Shown here in pieces: positions 5,494 through 8,041 of a DNA stretch of 8,041 bases. The DNA lies in contig JALWEA010000491.1 in the NCBI GenBank assembly GCA_027039465.1, positions 1 through 8,041 on the forward strand. Reading direction: 5' to 3'. This stretch comes from Calditrichia bacterium (GTDB taxonomy: Bacteria; Calditrichota; Calditrichia; Calditrichales; Calditrichaceae). Positions within the stretch are counted from its first letter, which is position 1, and the number at the start of each line of letters is the position of its first letter. The translations under genes were made by a program, and so were the position numbers. A model generated the notes under the pieces. The model was not told where the DNA came from. It ran no database searches and saw only the letters and a list, made by a program, of their open reading frames with translations.

Positions 5494-6723
5494 TTAATCC
5501 GTAAGCATATTCAACAAATATTCATTAACATTAATATCGTAATAAGCAGGATTGACCATGCCTTCAATATAGTGCAAATCGCCAACCCCTTTGGATAAAT
5601 CGAGGTTTCTTGGAAGGATGGGGATGTTTTTCTTTAAATCATAAATAATGCGCACAACCGGTTTTAAAATATCTTCCCGTCCGGCTTCGATGACAATTGC
5701 CAGGAATCCGCTGCCAAGCTTAACCAGACTGCCAGGCGGATAAATGCCCAAAAATTTAATGAACTGCTGAATCAATTCTTCCTCAAAAAGAATATCGCGT
5801 TGGGTGTAAATTTCCTTTAATGCCTGCACCGGATTTACAGGCGTATGATAAACCCGCTCGGAAGTCAGCGCATCATAAACATCCAGGATGCCGCCCAATT
5901 TCCCGCCTAAACTGATTTGCGATCCGCTTAACTTTTTTGGGTAGCCGGTTCCATTCAAGCGTTCGTGATGCTCTGCAATTACGGACAGCGTATTGGCCGT
6001 TACCTCTTTGTGTGCACTTAGAATTTCAACACCAAGTTCCACATGTTTTTTTAGAATAGTGTACTCTTTTTGCGTCAATGGAGACTGCTTTTTTAAAATT
6101 TCATCCGGAATTTTACTTTTACCGATATCATGCAAGATAGCACCTAAGGTGTATTGAAAAATCTCATCCTTATCCATTTTTAAGGCTTTACTGATTCCGG
6201 CCGCCAAAATAGACACGTTAACCGAATGCTCATAAGTGTATTCATCTTTTGCTTTAATGTTGGAGAGTAACAGCAGAGCATCACGGTTGCGGGTAACCGA
6301 ATCAATAATTTCATTAACCGATTCGGCAAATTCTTTTATCTTTAGAACATTGCCATAACGAATATCCTGATAGGCTCTTTTTAGTAAATCATGAGCTTTG
6401 TATTGGATTTCCCGAGCCTGCTTCAGCTCCTTCTCCAAAGGGACCTGAACCTGATAATCCAATTCATCTGCAGGAACCACATCTTCGAGATTGGTTTTGA
6501 ACTCTTCTAAAAACTGCTCTCTAGTTAAAGTTTCAAAAATATCAATCCCTTTGGTCGTATCGATGAAGACTTCAGAAATACCGGCCTGCCTGATTTTTTC
6601 AATATCTTTATATGATTTTATTCTTTTTTTACTTGTTAAAAAAGGATGTGCCAACCAGCTACAATTAAAATCCGTTATGTAAACTCCCGGGCGAAGTAAA
6701 TCGACTTTAATCTTTTTTATCAT
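5494..6723 (-). CDS. DUF3391 / HD-GYP domain c-di-GMP phosphodiesterase
   Basis: A probable cyclic-di-GMP hydrolase of 409 residues, cytoplasmic, with no membrane segment. The N-terminus (1 to about 60, including LRPGVYI and SWLAHPF) matches the DUF3391 domain often found ahead of HD-GYP domains. A helical linker (about 90-155) follows. The HD-GYP domain (about 160-330) has YEHS with His166, HDIGK (198-202), His227, HHERLNGTGYP (252-262) and Asp281 in ILDVYDALTS, so the metal ligands look complete. The signature has Asn257 where Asp is most common. The C-terminal 80 residues form a small beta-rich tail (LVKLGSGFLAIVIEAG). Its SD AAGGAA (6738-6733) lies 9 bases before the ATG. It stands alone on its strand between a convergent and a divergent neighbour, with no GGDEF or response regulator alongside. 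Confidence 0.92.
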   Translation of the reverse strand: MIKKIKVDLLRPGVYITDFNCSWLAHPFLTSKKRIKSYKDIEKIRQAGISEVFIDTTKGIDIFETLTREQFLEEFKTNLEDVVPADELDYQVQVPLEKELKQAREIQYKAHDLLKRAYQDIRYGNVLKIKEFAESVNEIIDSVTRNRDALLLLSNIKAKDEYTYEHSVNVSILAAGISKALKMDKDEIFQYTLGAILHDIGKSKIPDEILKKQSPLTQKEYTILKKHVELGVEILSAHKEVTANTLSVIAEHHERLNGTGYPKKLSGSQISLGGKLGGILDVYDALTSERVYHTPVNPVQALKEIYTQRDILFEEELIQQFIKFLGIYPPGSLVKLGSGFLAIVIEAGREDILKPVVRIIYDLKKNIPILPRNLDLSKGVGDLHYIEGMVNPAYYDINVNEYLLNMLTD

Positions 6724-6810
6724 TCCCTGATTTTCCTTAACTTTCCGACAATAGATTAGATTGTCATTTAATTATTCGGATGAATTTATTAAAATGTAAG
6801 TTTTTTAACG

Positions 6811-6825
6811 AATTACCGCGTAATT
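6811..6825. repeat. Inverted repeat AATTAC-CGC-GTAATT
   Basis: A perfect 6-base inverted repeat with a 3-base centre in the divergent region. A T-run lies just downstream (6832-6838), but a terminator is not expected between divergent genes, so an operator for one or both neighbours is the more natural reading. Chance is possible in such AT-rich DNA. Confidence 0.35.
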
Positions 6826-7021
6826 TTGTGATTTTTTTAACTCTTTTGCAAAAAAGGGACCAAGTTTAATCCCCAAAATCAAACAATCTTTATTTGCGTT
6901 TGTGCAGTTAAGTTCTAAATCTATTACCTTAAAAACCGATCAAATGCCCCCTGCTTCCATTCCGGAAAGCCTTAAATGAAACCGTGTCTGTCCTTTTTGC
7001 GTTAATAAATTTCGTTTTGCT

Positions 7022-7050
7022 TTGATTGGTTAAATTTTCTTAGCTTTCAT
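7022..7050 (+). promoter_or_regulatory. Weak candidate promoter of the exported-protein gene
   Basis: TTGATT (7022-7027) and TTTCAT (7045-7050) each match sigma-70 consensus at 4 of 6 positions and are 17 bases apart, 35 bases before the ATG. If the organism uses a divergent sigma factor of the Bacteroidota type, this reading may not apply. Confidence 0.25.
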
Positions 7051-7085
7051 TTTGCTTGGTTCAAATTAATATCGGGGATTTTTTA

Positions 7086-8041
7086 ATGAAACGGCTGACA
7101 AAATTAACGTTTTTGATCTTACTGATTGCTTCCACAACCATTGCCCAAACCGCTCTGCAAAAAGAATGGAAAATTTTTCAGCAGGGCATTCAGGATTACA
7201 AAACCGGTGAATACGATCGGGCTTACAAAAACTTTTCTCTTGTGATTTCACGATTAGGCACTAAAAGCCACTTATTAACGGCCAATTATTTAATGTTGGC
7301 CAAAACTTTGTACAAGATGGAACAATACCAAAAATCCCTCGAAATTTGTAACCAATTTTTAAAGAAATTTCCCCAAAGCTCTTATGCGGATGATATCCGA
7401 TTTTTACAAGCCAATAATTACTATCGCTTAAATCGCATTCAGACAGCCAGCAAACTTTGGCTGAATTTGGCTGAAAATGCCAAAGATCCTCGTTTGCGCA
7501 AAAAAGCTTTGGACTTGGCTAGAGACGCCTTGCGCTATGCACTTGATGCGCAGGGCCTGGCTCATATCGAGCAACAAGCCACAACGCCTTTCCAGAAAAA
7601 ATTGATTAAATACATCAAGGCTGAGCGCTTTTACGAAATGCGCAACACGGCTGCCGCCATTAAGACCCTTGAGGAATACAAAACCATTCCTGGGCATTTC
7701 CGCGAATTGGACGAAAAAGCCAACAATCTTTACGATTTTTTAAAAAACAAAGAACACAATGTGGTGCGCTTTGCGGCCTTGTTGCCCTTAAGTGGTAGTA
7801 ACGCGCAAATCGGCAAGGCCATTTTGGACGGCGCTCAGATGGCCTTAACCGAATTCAACCATTTGAATCAAATGAACATTCAACTCATTCCGTTCGACTA
7901 CCAGGGCCGTTTGGAAGTCGCTTTGCAAAAAATGAAAGAAATCGTGCGCGATCCTTCGATTGCGGCTGTTTTCGGTCCGCTGGAGAATGACGTTACCGCG
8001 GCCTGCGCCGTTGTGGCCGATTATGAAAAAATCCCGTTAAT
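7086..8041 (+). CDS. Exported helical-repeat / type-1 periplasmic-binding protein (partial)
   Basis: The gene runs off the right edge, so only the first 318 residues are seen. Residues 1-20 are a signal peptide (MKRLTK, then a hydrophobic core, TIA before Gln21, consistent with signal peptidase I), so it acts beyond the inner membrane. Residues about 25-125 are TPR-like helix pairs (YKTGEYDRAYKNF, LAKTLYKMEQYQKSLEI, FLKKFPQSSYADDIRF), and helical repeats continue to about 222. From about 227 a type-1 periplasmic-binding fold of the Leu/Ile/Val-receptor class begins, with RFAALLPLSGSNAQIGKAIL and AVFGPLEN. The combination recalls LpoA-type activators of penicillin-binding proteins, which join helical repeats to this fold, but no lipobox Cys is present. 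An amino-acid-binding receptor is the alternative. The start ATG follows GGGGA (7074-7078) by 7 bases. Confidence 0.85.
   Translation, partial: MKRLTKLTFLILLIASTTIAQTALQKEWKIFQQGIQDYKTGEYDRAYKNFSLVISRLGTKSHLLTANYLMLAKTLYKMEQYQKSLEICNQFLKKFPQSSYADDIRFLQANNYYRLNRIQTASKLWLNLAENAKDPRLRKKALDLARDALRYALDAQGLAHIEQQATTPFQKKLIKYIKAERFYEMRNTAAAIKTLEEYKTIPGHFRELDEKANNLYDFLKNKEHNVVRFAALLPLSGSNAQIGKAILDGAQMALTEFNHLNQMNIQLIPFDYQGRLEVALQKMKEIVRDPSIAAVFGPLENDVTAACAVVADYEKIPL

Larger units (their letters stand above)
6724..7085. other. AT-rich divergent intergenic region
   Basis: No gene is supported in this 362-base gap between the HD-GYP gene (minus) and the exported-protein gene (plus). It contains a 6-base inverted repeat around CGC (6811-6825), a perfect 10-base palindrome TTTTGCAAAA (6844-6853), TTCCGGAA (6960-6967), long A and T runs, and a weak plus-strand promoter candidate near its right end. 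No clear promoter for the HD-GYP gene can be chosen; AATAAT (rc of 6769-6774) with a poor -35 is the best I see. Confidence 0.5.

Noticed and set aside
6942..6977. An 11-codon mini-ORF in the divergent region
   Set aside because: No SD, no recognisable composition and too short to support.
7066..7697. Minus-strand frames within the exported-protein gene
   Set aside because: The plus-strand frame from 7086 is open to the edge with a signal peptide and recognisable domains, so the antisense frames are shadows.

Overview
The window looks like ordinary chromosomal DNA from a moderately AT-rich, Gram-negative-type bacterium. Genes are tightly spaced, Shine-Dalgarno (SD) sequences are clear, and most gaps hold recognisable promoter or palindrome structure. 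The gene types (type-2 tyrosyl-tRNA synthetase, DUF3391/HD-GYP protein, exported TPR protein with a periplasmic-binding domain) fit a member of the Bacteroidota/Calditrichota (FCB) neighbourhood. My best guess is a Caldithrix-like organism, but this is inferred from protein style only. I see no transposase, integrase, phage gene, CRISPR array, tRNA or rRNA.

Layout. Positions 1-226 are non-coding and carry a REP-like palindrome at 7-45. On the minus strand, read from right to left, come an unrecognised acidic 441-residue protein (3421-2096, TTG start), smpB (1925-1461) and tyrS (1441-227). smpB and tyrS are 19 bases apart and are probably one transcript, driven by a promoter with a perfect TATAAT at 2033-2061. 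The 441-residue gene has its own near-consensus promoter at 3444-3472. A 406-base divergent region (3422-3827) with several small direct and inverted repeats separates it from a plus-strand pair: a DJ-1/PfpI-family protein (3828-4415) and an RNase Z-like metallo-beta-lactamase protein (4473-5477). A hairpin with a T-run, likely a terminator or attenuator, lies between those two genes. The second converges on a minus-strand DUF3391 plus HD-GYP cyclic-di-GMP phosphodiesterase (6723-5494), with only 16 bases between the stops. A second AT-rich divergent region (6724-7085) leads to an exported protein with N-terminal helical repeats and a type-1 periplasmic-binding domain. That gene starts at 7086 and runs off the right edge.

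Function. The left part concerns translation: SmpB rescues stalled ribosomes with tmRNA and TyrS charges tRNA-Tyr; the RNase Z-like protein may process tRNA 3' ends. The DJ-1 protein suggests protein or metabolite repair, HD-GYP suggests c-di-GMP turnover, and the last gene an envelope function. I find no convincing new multi-gene system. The points most worth a second look are the 441-residue protein with its cysteine cluster, the Cys replacing the HEAT-motif His in the RNase Z-like protein, the repeat cluster at 3554-3734, and the TPR/binding-protein fusion.
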